Translations under genes and position numbers: made by a program
Shown: piece after piece, positions 1 to 5,297 of the stretch
How positions within the stretch are numbered: the stretch's first letter is position 1
How the letters are laid out: every line of letters starts with the position of its first letter
Notes under the pieces: generated by a model
Databases searched by the model: none
Seen by the model: the letters and a program-made list of their open reading frames with translations, nothing else
What the model was told of the DNA's origin: nothing
NCBI GenBank assembly: GCA_903856995.1
Contig: CAIODK010000215.1
Span: 1 to 5,568, forward strand
Direction: 5' to 3'
From: an uncultured Burkholderiales bacterium
Lineage (GTDB): Bacteria; Pseudomonadota; Gammaproteobacteria; Burkholderiales; Burkholderiaceae_C
DNA: 5,568 nt

Positions 1-489
1 AACCTCGAGCGTGAAGTGAAATTCCGCTTGTTGGGTCGCAACAAGCAAGCGGCTTTGGACGCTGTGGCAACCAAAGCGGAGCTCGACTTGCCAAAAGCCA
101 GCGTGCAAGCTGAAGTGGAGCGCATGATTGAAGGCGCTCGCGCCGACTTGAAAGCTCGCGGCATCAAAGACGCTGACAAAGCACCTATTCCAGATGACGT
201 GTTCCGCCCACAAGCTGAAAAGCGCGTGCGCATGGGCTTGGTGGTGGCCGATTTGGTCCGCGCCAATGATTTGCAAGCCACGGCAGAACAAATCAAAGCA
301 CACATCGAAGAAATGGCCTCCAGCTACGAGAAGCCTGCCGACGTGGTGCGTTGGTACTACAGCGACATGAGCCGTTTGGGCGAAGTTGAAGCCATCGTCA
401 TTGAAAACAACGTGACTGACTTCATCTTGTCTAAAGCTAAGGTCAACGCCAAAGCGATTTCATTCGACGAATTGATGGGTCAATCCTGA
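1..489 (+). CDS. tig: Trigger factor, C-terminal part (5' end outside window)
   Basis: Ribosome-associated chaperone with peptidyl-prolyl isomerase activity that binds nascent chains at the ribosome exit tunnel in the cytoplasm. The reading frame is open from base 1 and ends at TGA 487-489, giving 162 residues. The GTG at 16 is an internal valine codon, not a start. What is visible is the helical C-terminal chaperone domain, with family-typical stretches such as APIPDDVFRPQAEKRVR, ENNVTDFIL and the closing FDELMGQ. The ribosome-binding N-domain and the FKBP-like isomerase domain lie upstream of the window. Identity rests on sequence recognition and on the classic tig-clpP-clpX-lon order. The wording is very close to what I recall from Comamonadaceae. 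No truncation or frameshift is visible in the part shown. Confidence 0.96.
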   Translation, partial: NLEREVKFRLLGRNKQAALDAVATKAELDLPKASVQAEVERMIEGARADLKARGIKDADKAPIPDDVFRPQAEKRVRMGLVVADLVRANDLQATAEQIKAHIEEMASSYEKPADVVRWYYSDMSRLGEVEAIVIENNVTDFILSKAKVNAKAISFDELMGQS

Positions 490-498
490 TCCGCCTAC

Positions 499-505
499 AA
501 GGAAA
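499..505 (+). promoter_or_regulatory. Ribosome binding site of clpP
   Basis: AAGGAAA lies in the 20-base gap after tig. The AAGGA core ends 6 bases before the ATG at 510, which is good Shine-Dalgarno spacing and supports that start. Confidence 0.8.
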
Positions 506-509
506 CTAC

Positions 510-1118
510 ATGAGCGCACTGGACACACAAGCCTTGGGCATGGTCCCCATGGTGATCGAGCAATCGGGCCGCGGTGAGCGGTCCTACGACATCTATTCAC
601 GTTTGCTCAAAGAGCGCGTGATCTTCTTGGTGGGTGAGGTCAACGATCAGACTGCCAACTTGGTGGTCGCTCAGTTGTTATTCCTTGAGAGCGAAAACCC
701 AGATAAGGACATTTCGCTCTACATCAACTCCCCTGGCGGTTCGGTGAGCGCAGGCATGTCGATTTTCGACACGATGAACTTCATCAAACCCCACGTGTCC
801 ACGCTGTGCATCGGCATGGCCGCCAGCATGGGCGCGTTCCTGTTGGCCGCAGGCGAGAAGGGCAAGCGCTTCTCGTTGCCCAACTCCAAGGTCATGATTC
901 ACCAGCCTTTGGGCGGTACCCGTGGCCAAGCGACTGAGATTGAAATTCACGCCCGTGAAATTTTGAAAACACGCGAGCAACTGAACCGTATCTTGGCCGA
1001 GCGCACAGGTCAACCCTTGGAGAAAATCCAGCGGGACACCGAACGCGATTACTATCTGAGTGCCGACGAGTCTAAAGAGTACGGTTTGATTGATCAAGTG
1101 ATCAGCAAACGCGCCTAA
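510..1118 (+). CDS. clpP: ATP-dependent Clp protease proteolytic subunit ClpP
   Basis: Serine peptidase that forms a double-heptamer chamber and degrades proteins fed in by ClpX or ClpA. The 202-residue length is near the 207 of E. coli ClpP. The catalytic triad is intact: Ser106 in GMAASMGAF, His131 in MIHQP and Asp180 in DTERD. These match E. coli S111/H136/D185 with a constant offset of 5, so the alignment appears free of indels after the N-terminus. The handle-region stretch SPGGSVSAGMSI (74-85) and the GQATEIEIHA region (139-148) are also present. The short N-terminal segment before MVPMVIEQ (11-18) probably acts as the self-processed propeptide, by family knowledge. It starts 20 bases after tig with a good ribosome site, and clpX follows 35 bases later, so ClpP and its unfoldase partner are probably co-transcribed. 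Confidence 0.98.
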   Translation: MSALDTQALGMVPMVIEQSGRGERSYDIYSRLLKERVIFLVGEVNDQTANLVVAQLLFLESENPDKDISLYINSPGGSVSAGMSIFDTMNFIKPHVSTLCIGMAASMGAFLLAAGEKGKRFSLPNSKVMIHQPLGGTRGQATEIEIHAREILKTREQLNRILAERTGQPLEKIQRDTERDYYLSADESKEYGLIDQVISKRA

Positions 1119-1153
1119 ACGACGAATCGTCTTCATCACACACACGCACTGAC

Positions 1154-2419
1154 ATGGCTGATAAAAAAAGCGCTTCTGGCGAAAAAACGCTTTACTGCAC
1201 CTTCTGCGGTAAGAGCCAGCACGAAGTCAAAAAACTCATCGCAGGCCCATCGGTCTTCATTTGCGATGAGTGCATTGACTTGTGCAATGAAATCATCCGT
1301 GACGAGCTGCCCGGTCTAGACGCAACCAAAGAAAAGGGCAGCGATCTGCCCACGCCTTCGGAGATCAAAGCCAACCTTGACAACTACGTCATTGGCCAAG
1401 AGCCTGCGAAGCGTACTTTGGCTGTAGCGGTCTACAACCACTACAAACGCTTGAAGCACAAAGAGGCGTCGAAGAAAGACGACGTTGAGCTGACCAAGAG
1501 CAACATCTTGTTGATTGGCCCCACGGGTTCAGGCAAAACGCTACTGGCGCAAACCTTGGCGCGCATGCTAGATGTGCCCTTTGTCATGGCCGACGCCACC
1601 ACTTTGACCGAAGCGGGTTATGTGGGCGAAGACGTTGAAAACATCATTCAAAAACTGTTGCAAACCTGTGACTACGATGTGCAACGTGCTCAGCGCGGGA
1701 TCGTCTACATCGATGAAATCGACAAAATTTCTCGCAAATCTGACAACCCCTCCATCACCCGTGATGTGTCGGGTGAGGGCGTGCAACAAGCCTTGCTCAA
1801 ACTGATCGAAGGTACGATGGCGAGCATTCCACCCCAAGGTGGACGCAAGCATCCCAACCAAGACTTCTTGCAAATTGACACGACCAATATCTTGTTCATT
1901 TGCGGCGGCGCGTTTGCTGGGCTTGAAAAAGTCGTCGAGAACCGCACCGATGCCTCTGGCATTGGCTTTGGCGCCTCGGTGAGAAGCAAAGAAGCGCGGA
2001 GCCTGACCGAAGTGTTTGGCGAAGTGCAGCCGCAAGACATCATCAAGTTTGGCTTGATTCCTGAGCTGGTTGGACGTATGCCCGTCATCGCAGCTTTGGC
2101 CGAGCTGACCGAAGATGCCTTGGTGCAAATCTTGACTGAACCAAAGAACGCCTTGGTCAAGCAATACAGCAAGCTGTTGGCCATGGAAGGCGCAGAACTT
2201 GAAATCCGTCCTGCCGCCTTACGTGCCATTGCCAAAAAAGCCTTGGCTCGCAAAACAGGCGCACGTGGTTTACGCTCTATCCTTGAACAATCCCTGATTG
2301 ACACCATGTACGAATTACCCAATACGTCTAATGTCGAAAAGGTGGTGGTTGACGAAGCCACCATTGAGGAAAACAAGCCTCCTTTGTTGGTGTACCGAGA
2401 AGCTGCGAAGAAAGCTTAA
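1154..2419 (+). CDS. clpX: ATP-dependent Clp protease ATP-binding subunit ClpX
   Basis: Hexameric AAA+ unfoldase that recognises tagged substrates, unfolds them and threads them into ClpP. The 421-residue protein has the expected order. First comes an N-terminal zinc-binding domain with Cys15, Cys18, Cys37 and Cys40. The AAA+ module has Walker A GPTGSGKT (122-129), pore loop GYVG (155-158), Walker B IVYIDEID (183-190), the RKH loop (231-233), the IGF loop that docks on ClpP (270-272), the arginine finger Arg308 in ELVGR, and sensor 2 in GARGLR (Arg371). All key residues are present. The ATG at 1154 gives the standard N-terminus and zinc-finger spacing, but no clear Shine-Dalgarno sequence precedes it. 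The leader is instead rich in A and C. The gene lies directly downstream of clpP and is separated from lon by a terminator-like hairpin. Confidence 0.98.
   Translation: MADKKSASGEKTLYCTFCGKSQHEVKKLIAGPSVFICDECIDLCNEIIRDELPGLDATKEKGSDLPTPSEIKANLDNYVIGQEPAKRTLAVAVYNHYKRLKHKEASKKDDVELTKSNILLIGPTGSGKTLLAQTLARMLDVPFVMADATTLTEAGYVGEDVENIIQKLLQTCDYDVQRAQRGIVYIDEIDKISRKSDNPSITRDVSGEGVQQALLKLIEGTMASIPPQGGRKHPNQDFLQIDTTNILFICGGAFAGLEKVVENRTDASGIGFGASVRSKEARSLTEVFGEVQPQDIIKFGLIPELVGRMPVIAALAELTEDALVQILTEPKNALVKQYSKLLAMEGAELEIRPAALRAIAKKALARKTGARGLRSILEQSLIDTMYELPNTSNVEKVVVDEATIEENKPPLLVYREAAKKA
2282..2310 (+). promoter_or_regulatory. Candidate sigma-32 (heat-shock) promoter for lon, inside clpX
   Basis: CTTGAAC (2282-2288) is separated by 13 bases from CACCATGTA (2302-2310). 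The recalled sigma-32 consensus is CTTGAAA, 11-16 bases, then CCCCATnTA, so each half has one mismatch and the spacing is in range. Transcription would begin near 2317, about 160 bases before the lon start. E. coli lon is a known sigma-32 gene. The bases also encode conserved ClpX residues (LEQ and DTMY), so the match could be coincidence. Confidence 0.35.
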
Positions 2420-2430
2420 AGATTCATCTC

Positions 2431-2461
2431 GGGGACAGTGCCTACCGCCTGTCCCTTTTTT
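2431..2461 (+). terminator. Terminator-like hairpin between clpX and lon
   Basis: GGGACAG (2432-2438) pairs perfectly with CTGTCCC (2449-2455). G2431 can wobble with T2456, and two further inner pairs (G2440-C2448, C2441-G2447) form if T2439 bulges, leaving a 5-base loop. Six T residues follow (2456-2461). This is a textbook factor-independent terminator for the tig-clpP-clpX transcript. Its T-run ends only 15 bases before the lon ATG, so it must also lie in the leader of any lon mRNA made from an upstream promoter. Confidence 0.85.
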
Positions 2462-2464
2462 ACT

Positions 2465-2470
2465 GGAAGG
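2465..2470 (+). promoter_or_regulatory. Ribosome binding site of lon
   Basis: GGAAGG ends 6 bases before the ATG at 2477. This decides the start: the longer in-frame GTG at 2438 falls inside the terminator hairpin and has no ribosome site of its own. Confidence 0.8.
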
Positions 2471-2476
2471 CTGACC

Positions 2477-4894
2477 ATGTCTGGACAACCCCCGCTGCCC
2501 GCGACCCCTCTTGAACTGCCCTTGTTGCCTTTGCGCGACGTGGTTGTGTTTCCGCACATGGTCATTCCATTGTTTGTGGGTCGCCCCAAGAGCATCAAAG
2601 CCCTAGAAGCCGCGATGGCCGCAGAGCGACGCATCATGTTGGTGGCGCAAAAAGCCGCAGCCAAAGATGAGCCCGCTGTCACCGACATGTTCGAAGTCGG
2701 CTGTGTCTCTACTATTTTGCAAATGCTCAAGCTGCCCGATGGCACGGTCAAAGTGTTGGTCGAAGGCCAGCAACGCGCCAAAGTAGACGGCATTGAAGAC
2801 GGTGAATCCCACTTCACAGCCCATGTCACGCCCATCGAAGTGTTGCCCCCTGAGACGGGCAGCGAAGTCGAAGCTTTGCGCCGTGCTGTGATGCAGCAGT
2901 TTGACCAATACGTCAAACTGAACAAAAAAATACCGCCCGAAATCCTCACCTCGATTGCCAGCATCGACGATGCGGGCCGTTTGGCCGACACCATCGCGGC
3001 ACACCTGCCGTTGAAGCTCGAGAGCAAGCAAGTCGTGCTCGACTTGTCACCCGTTCGCGACCGTTTGACCAACTTGTTTGAACAAATCGAACGTGAAGTT
3101 GAAATCCTCAACGTTGACAAAAAAATTCGTGGTCGCGTCAAGCGTCAAATGGAAAAAAACCAACGCGACTTCTACCTGAACGAACAGGTCAAAGCCATTC
3201 AGAAAGAGCTGGGCGAAGGCGAAGAGGGCGCGGACATTGAAGAGCTCGAAAAGAAGATCAAAGCAGCACGCATGCCCCAAGAGGCGCGCAAAAAAGCTGA
3301 CGCAGAGTTGAAGAAACTCAAGCTCATGTCCCCCATGTCAGCGGAAGCCACCGTGGTGCGCAACTACCTTGATGTGTTGGTTGGATTGCCATGGACCAAA
3401 AAGACAAAGATCAAGCATGACCTCGGTAACGCCGAAGACGTGCTGAACGAAGACCACTACGGCCTCGACAAGGTCAAAGACCGCATCTTGGAATACCTTG
3501 CTGTGCAACAACGTGTCGACAAGGTCAAAGCGCCTATCCTTTGCTTGGTCGGCCCTCCTGGGGTGGGTAAAACCTCGCTCGGTCAATCCATCGCCAAAGC
3601 CACCGGACGCAAATACGTGCGCATGGCCTTGGGCGGCATGCGTGACGAGGCTGAGATTCGCGGCCATCGTCGTACCTACATTGGCGCGATGCCTGGCAAA
3701 GTTCTGCAAAGCCTGGCAAAGATTGGCACACGCAACCCCTTGTTCTTGTTGGACGAGATCGACAAGTTGGGCACGGACTCGCGCGGCGACCCTTCCAGCG
3801 CATTGTTAGAGGTACTGGACCCCGAACAAAACAACAAGTTTGGCGACCACTATGTCGAAGTTGATTACGACTTGAGTGACGTGATGTTCGTTGCAACCTC
3901 GAACTCGATGAACATTCCGCCAGCCCTGTTGGACCGCATGGAAGTCATCCGTTTGTCGGGCTACACCGAAGACGAAAAAACGCACATCGCCATCAAATAT
4001 TTGTTGCCCAAACAAATGAAGAACAACGGCGTCAAAGATGAAGAGCTGTCGGTGGATGAAACCGCCGTGCGCGACATCGTGCGCTACTACACCCGCGAAG
4101 CTGGTGTGCGCTCGTTAGAGCGTGAAATGTCTAAGATTTGCCGCAAAGTGGTCAAAGCGTTGTTGCTCAAACAAATGCAGCCTCAAGTCAAAGTCACGGC
4201 TGATAACTTGCCCGACTTCCTCGGTGTGCGTAAGTACAGCTACGGCCGTGCTGAAGCGGAAAACCAAGTGGGCCAAGTGGTCGGCTTGGCCTGGACCGAA
4301 GTGGGCGGCGATTTGCTGACCATTGAAGCCGCCATCATGATTGGCAAAGGCACCATCACCCGCACCGGTTCACTGGGCGATGTGATGAAAGAATCCGTCG
4401 AAGCAGCACGCACCGTGGTGCGGAGCCGCGCACGCCGTTTGGGCATTGCGGAAGAGTTGCTTGAAAAGCGTGACATCCACATCCACGTGCCCGATGGTGC
4501 GACCCCTAAAGACGGCCCCAGTGCGGGCGCTGCCATGACCACCGCATTGGTCTCTGCCCTCACGGGCATCCCTGTGCGGGCAGATGTTGCTATGACAGGT
4601 GAGATTACCTTGCGTGGTGAAGTTACTGCCATTGGTGGCTTGAAAGAAAAGTTGTTGGCGGCATTACGCGGCGGTATTAAGACGGTCTTGATCCCAGAGG
4701 AAAACGTCAAAGACTTGCAAGAGATTCCAGAGAACGTGAAGAACGGTTTGGAAATCGTGCCGGTGCGTTGGATCGATAAAGTGCTAGAAATTGCGCTCGA
4801 AAAAATGCCAACCCCTTTGCCTGACGATGTGCCAGTGACTGCTGCAACCCCTGCGGCAGATGCCGCAGTGAAAGTCGAGGCGGTCAAGCATTAA
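2477..4894 (+). CDS. lon: ATP-dependent Lon protease
   Basis: Hexameric cytoplasmic AAA+ serine protease that degrades misfolded and short-lived regulatory proteins. From ATG 2477 it has 805 residues (E. coli Lon has 784). The order is: N-terminal substrate-binding domain starting at LPLLPLRDVVVFP, a charged coiled-coil-like helical region around 215-285, and the AAA+ module. The module has Walker A GPPGVGKT (359-366), pore-loop Tyr401 in RTYIGAMPG, Walker B LFLLDEID with Asp426-Glu427, and Arg487 in LLDR. The C-terminal protease domain has catalytic Ser682 in PKDGPSAGAA and Lys725 in GGLKEKLLAA. These residues match E. coli Y398, D423/E424, S679 and K722 with a constant offset of 3, which supports the chosen start. 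The last 31 residues (775-805) form an Ala/Pro/Val-rich tail beyond the conserved fold. A terminator hairpin lies in the leader and tRNA-Gly follows 57 bases after the stop. Confidence 0.98.
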   Translation: MSGQPPLPATPLELPLLPLRDVVVFPHMVIPLFVGRPKSIKALEAAMAAERRIMLVAQKAAAKDEPAVTDMFEVGCVSTILQMLKLPDGTVKVLVEGQQRAKVDGIEDGESHFTAHVTPIEVLPPETGSEVEALRRAVMQQFDQYVKLNKKIPPEILTSIASIDDAGRLADTIAAHLPLKLESKQVVLDLSPVRDRLTNLFEQIEREVEILNVDKKIRGRVKRQMEKNQRDFYLNEQVKAIQKELGEGEEGADIEELEKKIKAARMPQEARKKADAELKKLKLMSPMSAEATVVRNYLDVLVGLPWTKKTKIKHDLGNAEDVLNEDHYGLDKVKDRILEYLAVQQRVDKVKAPILCLVGPPGVGKTSLGQSIAKATGRKYVRMALGGMRDEAEIRGHRRTYIGAMPGKVLQSLAKIGTRNPLFLLDEIDKLGTDSRGDPSSALLEVLDPEQNNKFGDHYVEVDYDLSDVMFVATSNSMNIPPALLDRMEVIRLSGYTEDEKTHIAIKYLLPKQMKNNGVKDEELSVDETAVRDIVRYYTREAGVRSLEREMSKICRKVVKALLLKQMQPQVKVTADNLPDFLGVRKYSYGRAEAENQVGQVVGLAWTEVGGDLLTIEAAIMIGKGTITRTGSLGDVMKESVEAARTVVRSRARRLGIAEELLEKRDIHIHVPDGATPKDGPSAGAAMTTALVSALTGIPVRADVAMTGEITLRGEVTAIGGLKEKLLAALRGGIKTVLIPEENVKDLQEIPENVKNGLEIVPVRWIDKVLEIALEKMPTPLPDDVPVTAATPAADAAVKVEAVKH

Positions 4895-4899
4895 GATCT

Positions 4900-4939
4900 T
4901 TCTAGCGCAAGTCCAAATGGGGCTAAAAATGCGCTAGAA
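4900..4939. repeat. 10-bp perfect inverted repeat overlapping the tRNA-Gly promoter
   Basis: TTCTAGCGCA (4900-4909) and TGCGCTAGAA (4930-4939) are exact reverse complements separated by 20 bases. The right arm covers five bases of the tRNA-Gly -10 hexamer. There is no T-run after it, so it is not a standard terminator. It could be an RNA stem protecting or ending the lon transcript, or a binding site acting on the tRNA promoter. Confidence 0.6.
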
Positions 4940-4940
4940 T
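4935..4940 (+). promoter_or_regulatory. Probable -10 box of the tRNA-Gly promoter
   Basis: TAGAAT matches the sigma-70 -10 consensus at 5 of 6 bases and is followed by a GC-rich discriminator (ACGCGGC). This is typical of growth-rate-controlled and stringently controlled stable-RNA promoters. Transcription would start near 4947, a few bases before the mature tRNA. The -35 is weak: TCCAAA at 4912-4917, with a 17-base spacer, matches at 3 of 6. Confidence 0.6.
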
Positions 4941-4951
4941 ACGCGGCTTAT

Positions 4952-5027
4952 GCGGGAATAGCTCAGTTGGTAGAGCGCAACCTTGCCAAGGTTGAGGTCG
5001 CGAGTTCGAATCTCGTTTCCCGCTCCA
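4952..5027 (+). tRNA. tRNA-Gly (anticodon GCC)
   Basis: This 76-base gene folds into a full cloverleaf and includes the encoded CCA (5025-5027). The acceptor stem pairs GCGGGAA (4952-4958) with TTCCCGC (5017-5023). The D-stem pairs GCTC with GAGC. The anticodon stem pairs CAACC (4978-4982) with GGTTG (4990-4994), around loop TTGCCAA with anticodon GCC at 4985-4987. The T-arm pairs GCGAG (5000-5004) with CTCGT (5012-5016), with one G-U pair, around TTCGAAT. The discriminator base is T5024. The tRNA decodes GGC and GGU. It lies 57 bases after lon and may be made from its own promoter as well as by read-through from lon. Confidence 0.98.
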
Positions 5028-5035
5028 AATTCGAT

Positions 5036-5062
5036 AAGGGAAGCTCCCCAGCTTCCCTTTTT
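5036..5062 (+). terminator. Terminator hairpin between tRNA-Gly and tRNA-Cys
   Basis: AAGGGAAGCT (5036-5045) pairs perfectly with AGCTTCCCTT (5050-5059) around a CCCC loop. A run of five T (5058-5062) follows. It begins 8 bases after the tRNA-Gly CCA and ends 13 bases before tRNA-Cys. Confidence 0.85.
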
Positions 5063-5075
5063 CGTCAAAGTAGAT

Positions 5076-5149
5076 GGCGCGATAGCAAAGCGGTTATGCA
5101 CCGGATTGCAAATCCGTTTAGCCCAGTTCGACTCTGGGTCGCGCCTCCA
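5076..5149 (+). tRNA. cysT: tRNA-Cys (anticodon GCA)
   Basis: This 74-base gene includes the encoded CCA (5147-5149). The acceptor stem pairs GGCGCGA (5076-5082) with TCGCGCC (5139-5145). The anticodon GCA is at 5108-5110 in loop TTGCAAA. The T-arm pairs CCCAG (5122-5126) with CTGGG (5134-5138) around TTCGACT. The discriminator T5146 is the U73 identity base used by cysteinyl-tRNA synthetase. G15 (5090) and G48 (5121) would form the unusual G15:G48 pair known from E. coli tRNA-Cys, and A13/A22 are likewise both A. The top of the anticodon stem (C5101 against T5117) is a mismatch. The Gly-Cys order is the same as in E. coli glyW-cysT. Confidence 0.97.
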
Positions 5150-5153
5150 TATT

Positions 5154-5191
5154 AAAAATGCAACTGTGTCATTACAGTTGCATTTTTTTTT
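5154..5191 (+). terminator. Strong intrinsic terminator after tRNA-Cys
   Basis: ATGCAACTGT (5158-5167) pairs perfectly with ACAGTTGCAT (5174-5183) around a 6-base loop. AAAA (5154-5157) extends the stem by pairing with the first Ts. Nine T residues follow (5183-5191). The A-run on the left side gives the opposite strand a T-run too, so it may work in both directions. It separates the tRNA unit from the regulator gene. Confidence 0.95.
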
Positions 5192-5201
5192 GCTTGCACA
5201 C

Positions 5202-5226
5202 TTACAACACACTTTCTGTGTTGTAA
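5202..5226. repeat. 10-bp palindrome upstream of the IclR-type gene
   Basis: TTACAACACA (5202-5211) and TGTGTTGTAA (5217-5226) are exact reverse complements around CTTTC. No T-run follows on either strand and a complete terminator already lies just before it. Its position, about 72 bases before the IclR-type start, suits an operator. Use as a dimeric protein-binding site is inference. Confidence 0.65.
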
Positions 5227-5236
5227 AACTTCATAT

Positions 5237-5263
5237 TTGAATCTAACGATTCACCTGTATCAT
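5237..5263 (+). promoter_or_regulatory. Possible promoter of the IclR-type gene
   Basis: TTGAAT (5237-5242, 4 of 6 to the -35 consensus) is followed after 15 bases by TATCAT (5258-5263, 5 of 6 to the -10 consensus). The spacer is short, so this is tentative. It lies 11 bases downstream of the palindrome and 35 bases before the start codon. Confidence 0.25.
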
Positions 5264-5284
5264 TGCATAAATATGTATGTAAAT

Positions 5285-5290
5285 AGGTGG
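5285..5290 (+). promoter_or_regulatory. Ribosome binding site of the IclR-type gene
   Basis: AGGTGG ends 7 bases before the ATG at 5298. An in-frame stop (TAA 5280-5282) with no other start codon in between fixes this ATG as the start. Confidence 0.75.
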
Positions 5291-5297
5291 GGCTCGT

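Noticed and set aside
147..153. Exact CTTGAAA, a sigma-32 -35 match, inside tig
   Set aside because: No CCCCATnT-like element follows at 11-16 bases, and it encodes ordinary trigger-factor residues.
1121..1131. Short palindrome GACGAATCGTC between clpP and clpX
   Set aside because: The 5-bp arms are separated by one base, which is too tight for a stable RNA stem and too short to stand out from chance.
2298..2303. Exact TTGACA (-35 consensus) in the 3' part of clpX
   Set aside because: At 16-18 bases downstream there is no convincing -10 (AATACG is 3 of 6). The better TCTAAT lies too far away at 23 bases.
2438..2476. Upstream GTG start that would extend Lon by 13 residues
   Set aside because: It lies inside the terminator hairpin and lacks a ribosome site, and the extra residues are unlike Lon. 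ATG 2477 has GGAAGG at good spacing and gives a constant offset to E. coli Lon.
678..4887. Several long antisense ORFs under clpP, clpX and lon (up to 241 residues)
   Set aside because: They mirror strongly biased coding frames of real genes, show no family motifs and have low-complexity Ser/Arg-rich or Phe/Val-rich translations.
4934..5212. Minus-strand ORF of 92 residues across the tRNA genes
   Set aside because: It is the antisense translation of tRNA-Gly and tRNA-Cys. Strings such as NEIRTRDLNLGKVALYQLSYSR are a familiar spurious protein call over tRNA-Gly genes.
4967..5240. Two plus-strand ORFs (62 and 85 residues) over the tRNA genes
   Set aside because: They run through both tRNAs and terminators, have no ribosome site and resemble no protein.
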